40,979 nt of DNA. It comes from Planctomycetaceae bacterium. GTDB taxonomy: Bacteria; Planctomycetota; Planctomycetia; Pirellulales; UBA1268. Position numbers and translations under genes: made by a program. Of this stretch, positions 38,026 to 40,979 are shown piece by piece. Positions within the stretch are counted from its first letter, which is position 1; every line of letters begins with the position of its first letter. The notes beneath the pieces were generated by a model. The model did no database searches and was not told where the DNA came from. It saw only the letters and a list, made by a program, of their open reading frames with translations. The stretch spans positions 1 to 40,979 of the forward strand of contig JAJTED010000024.1 in the NCBI GenBank assembly GCA_021300535.1, written 5' to 3'.

Positions 38026-40572
38026 TCATCCTGCCGCTGCCAGCCCCTGCGCCACCGTCCCCCGGCGGACGGCCACGGGACATCGGATCGCCGCGACGAG
38101 CGGTGCCACGACCGTTGGCCACAGGTAGTGCTCCCGCAGCTCCCCGCAGCGCTGCCGCATCGCAGCCAGCGCCGCGGGATCACGCAGCACGGCGGCGATC
38201 GATGCCGCCATACCGGCCGGGTCAGCGGCGTCGATTCGCACGGCCGCGCCGGCGGCGATCAACTTCTCCCCGATCGGGTCGCCGCCGTTGGTCGCCACGG
38301 GTGTGCGGGCCCAGAGGTAATCGACGACCCGGGTCCGCCAGGCGACTGCGTTCTCGATTCCCGGCTGGTTGGCGAGGATCGTCAGGTCGGCGTCGAGATA
38401 CCAGTCGCCGCGGTCATGGAACTGGACCCAGTCCACGAGGTGCACCAGCGGCGCCACGTCGGGGCGGGCGACGAGTTCCAGAAACTGCGCGTGGCAGCGG
38501 TCGAAGTCGTCGTTGCGGACGAACGGGTTGCGGGCGCCGACCACGATCAGCCGCGTCGGATGGATCGCGTCGAGGCGTTTCACCGCCTCCAGCAGACCGG
38601 CGATGTCGAACCAGGGGTAGACACCGCCGAACCAGAGCAGCTTCCAGGCGTCAGGCCGACCGGCGAGTTCCGTGCACGGCTGCCGCCTGGGCTGCGGCTC
38701 CTCGGGATGCACGCCGTAGGGCACGATCCGCACGGGGTCTTCGTCGTAGGTCAGCGGATTGATCCGGCCGATCGTGGCGAGGACGCCGAGATAATAAAGC
38801 CGTTGCGGCTCGCTGGCGCAGAGAAACAGGTCGCCGCGGCGGAGGACGGCCTCCCAGTTGCGGCGTTCCCGTTCGAAGTCGGCGAACTCCCGTTCCCTGT
38901 TGGCCGACCGCCGGGCGCACATCTCCACGTGGATCGGCACGTAGGCGTCGAGGACGAGCATCTGGTGCGGCCGGACGGCCTCCGCGATTCGCACGCTGTC
39001 GTCGCCCAGGCAATAACTCACGATCACCGTGTCGGCGTCGGCCACGAGACTGGCGATCGCCTCCCGACTCCAGCGCACGAGCCGCACGCCTTCGTGCACC
39101 GGCGGAAGCGGGAGGTCATACCAGTCGGGGATGGCGAGCGTCACCGCCAGCGATGGATCGGCGGTCACCAGGCCACGGGCGAGACCCCAGCACCGCAAAC
39201 CACCCCCCTCCACCGCCGCGACACCCGGCACGGGAGGCGGTCCGTAGGAAATCACGAGCACCCGCGTACCCCGCGGAGCGGCGTCCCCGCCGCCCCCCTG
39301 CGCCGCCGCCTGCACCAACTCCACCATCCGGCCGACGCATGCCGACCAGGGGAGCCGCCGGTCGATCGATTCCCCGGACCGCTCCACGGCCCCTTGGTCG
39401 AGCAGGCCGTCGACGCGATCCACCAGCCCGTCGACGTCGAGGTAGGGAACGGCGGCCGATTCCGCGGGCAGGAGCACCTCGTCGGAGCCGATCGGGCCGG
39501 AGAAATGGACGACCTGCAGACCGTTGGCCGCCGCTTCGAAGGCCACCAGCGGACAGGGGTCCTCGCGGGACGGCATGAGAAACACGTCGGCGGCTTCGAG
39601 ATAGCGGCGGGCGTCTGGCTTCTCGCCCAGGAAGCGGATGCGGTCGGCGCAGTGCACTTGAAACTGCTGGATGTCATGGTGCGTCCAGCGGCAGCACGTC
39701 TCGTCCTCGGCGCCGACCCACACGAAATGGGGCAGCGACTCCGCGGCGCCGCCGCGCCGCTGCCGGTCGCGCAGGATCCGGGCGGCAACCTGCACGAAGA
39801 TGTCGGCGCCCTTGCGCAGTTCGGCGCGGCCGACACCGAGGACGATCTTGGCCGTCGGCGGAATCCCGAGCTCGCGCCGCACCTCCTGCCGCGAGCGCCG
39901 CCGTTCGTCCGCGGACCGAGGCGGATCCACGCCGTAGGGAACGGCGTGCGCCTTTTCGAGATCGAGCTGATAGCGATCACCGATCTCGCGTCGCACGGCC
40001 TCCGTGGGGAGCACGACGGCGGCCGAGGCATCTGCCATCGCCCGAATCGTCGCCCGGCCGCCGAAGAACCGCTCGATCACCGTCGGCCTCTCATGGATCC
40101 ATGAGACGACGGGAATACCGCGGGCCCGGCAGGCGACCGCCATGTCGGCGGTCGCGATCGTGTTGCAGACCACGACGCAGCGGGTGCCGGTGCGGGCCAA
40201 CTGGCCCGCCAGCGCGTCGCAGTCGGCTGCAGAGGCGGGCAGTGCCACGGTCGGCGCGGCGGCCCGGAACTCCGCTTCCAGCGCCCCCCCTGCCAGCAGC
40301 ACCACCCGGGCGGTGCAGCCCGACTGCGAGCGGGCGTGCCGCACCAGTCGCAGCAACGCCTGGGGAGCCCCGCTCCGCGACGCCTCATGGGAGACGGCGA
40401 TGACATGCAGCAGGTGCGGATCGGAGGGCAGCCAATACGCCGGCAATCCGGCCTGCCGCCCGCCCCTGGCGGCGGTCCGCCGGCGGCGCAGCGCACTCTG
40501 CAGCGACCGCACCGAACCAGCGAACAGCGGCAATCCGGCAAGGGAATCGGCGATCTTACGACCGAACTTCAC
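38026..40572 (-). CDS. Two-domain (GT-B + GT-B) glycosyltransferase
   Basis: 848 aa, GTG start. First half: LGVGRAELRKGADIFVQVAARIL...FLMPSREDPCPLVAFEAAANGLQVV. Second half: KLLWFGGVYPWFDIAGLLEAVKRLDAIHPTRLIVVGARNPF. Confidence 0.85.
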   Translation of the reverse strand: MKFGRKIADSLAGLPLFAGSVRSLQSALRRRRTAARGGRQAGLPAYWLPSDPHLLHVIAVSHEASRSGAPQALLRLVRHARSQSGCTARVVLLAGGALEAEFRAAAPTVALPASAADCDALAGQLARTGTRCVVVCNTIATADMAVACRARGIPVVSWIHERPTVIERFFGGRATIRAMADASAAVVLPTEAVRREIGDRYQLDLEKAHAVPYGVDPPRSADERRRSRQEVRRELGIPPTAKIVLGVGRAELRKGADIFVQVAARILRDRQRRGGAAESLPHFVWVGAEDETCCRWTHHDIQQFQVHCADRIRFLGEKPDARRYLEAADVFLMPSREDPCPLVAFEAAANGLQVVHFSGPIGSDEVLLPAESAAVPYLDVDGLVDRVDGLLDQGAVERSGESIDRRLPWSACVGRMVELVQAAAQGGGGDAAPRGTRVLVISYGPPPVPGVAAVEGGGLRCWGLARGLVTADPSLAVTLAIPDWYDLPLPPVHEGVRLVRWSREAIASLVADADTVIVSYCLGDDSVRIAEAVRPHQMLVLDAYVPIHVEMCARRSANREREFADFERERRNWEAVLRRGDLFLCASEPQRLYYLGVLATIGRINPLTYDEDPVRIVPYGVHPEEPQPRRQPCTELAGRPDAWKLLWFGGVYPWFDIAGLLEAVKRLDAIHPTRLIVVGARNPFVRNDDFDRCHAQFLELVARPDVAPLVHLVDWVQFHDRGDWYLDADLTILANQPGIENAVAWRTRVVDYLWARTPVATNGGDPIGEKLIAAGAAVRIDAADPAGMAASIAAVLRDPAALAAMRQRCGELREHYLWPTVVAPLVAAIRCPVAVRRGTVAQGLAAAG

Positions 40573-40747
40573 GGCGCCTCCTCACGCACGACAGGCCGCC
40601 GTGGCGGCCCGGCCGGACTCCATGCCGGCGCTCGTCCGCCGGACAGTCTGCCACACCGCGCCACTGGCCCGAAAGTTCAGTTTCGCGACAAGAAAAATGC
40701 GTTTTCGCCGGTCCCGTCGTGGAGCCGGCGTGCCAGCAGCCATCCAT

Positions 40748-40979
40748 TCAGCGTGCCACGGACCGCTTTCGAAACACGACGTAATCGTGCTGGGCGCTCG
40801 AGCCGCCGGCGACGACATCGACGACCTCGCAGGCCGCCGGGCAGAGGTCGCGAATGTTGCCCGGCGTGTTGAACACGTTGCGGTAGGTGTCCGCGGCCGC
40901 CGCGGCAGGCGAGCCCTCGTCCAGATCGGCGCAGCGGCCGTAGTCCCAGAAACCAGCGGTCAACAGCTGGGCCAGCGAA
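40748..40979 (-). CDS. C-terminal fragment of a protein running off the window, function unknown
   Basis: Frame open to window edge: ...LLTAGFWDYGRCADLDEGSPAAAAADTYRNVFNTPGNIRDLCPAACEVVDVVAGGSSAQHDYVVFRKRSVAR. Confidence 0.5.
   Translation of the reverse strand, partial: SLAQLLTAGFWDYGRCADLDEGSPAAAAADTYRNVFNTPGNIRDLCPAACEVVDVVAGGSSAQHDYVVFRKRSVAR

Overview
High-GC bacterial window. Gene content and style suggest a planctomycete, but this is inference and was not tested. The core is a complete, colinear 14-gene nuoA-N (complex I) operon at 2541-17788. It is translationally coupled to an Mrp/Ind1-type Fe-S carrier ATPase. A fasciclin-domain gene and an ECF sigma / RskA-like anti-sigma pair follow. 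The right half is accessory or mixed: GH28-like lipoprotein, AAA/DUF4143 ATPase, SGNH hydrolase, M50 protease, LpxB, a duplicated cysteine-motif (YHS/TRASH-like) protein, a broken MFS gene, a lactonase, a CYTH protein, a TlpA-like thioredoxin, a ThiD2-ThiE-like fusion, a TPR protein, clpC (with an apparent internal deletion and frameshift), a sulfotransferase and a double GT-B glycosyltransferase. The most interesting non-coding signals are: (1) a ~500 bp array of ~177-179 bp units with alternating inverted copies of one hairpin (BIME-like), with a stray copy at the window start; (2) a second palindromic family (nuoD-nuoE gap and thiE upstream region) with a conserved core and arms that differ between copies yet remain self-complementary; (3) a GTGA-N6-TCAC (CRP/FNR-type) dyad upstream of nuoA; (4) a dyad flanking the predicted clpC -10 plus a 13-bp distal inverted copy; (5) REP-like sequence apparently captured in the nuoL reading frame. 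No tRNA, rRNA or CRISPR array was recognised. All family assignments come from reading motifs; no database search was possible.
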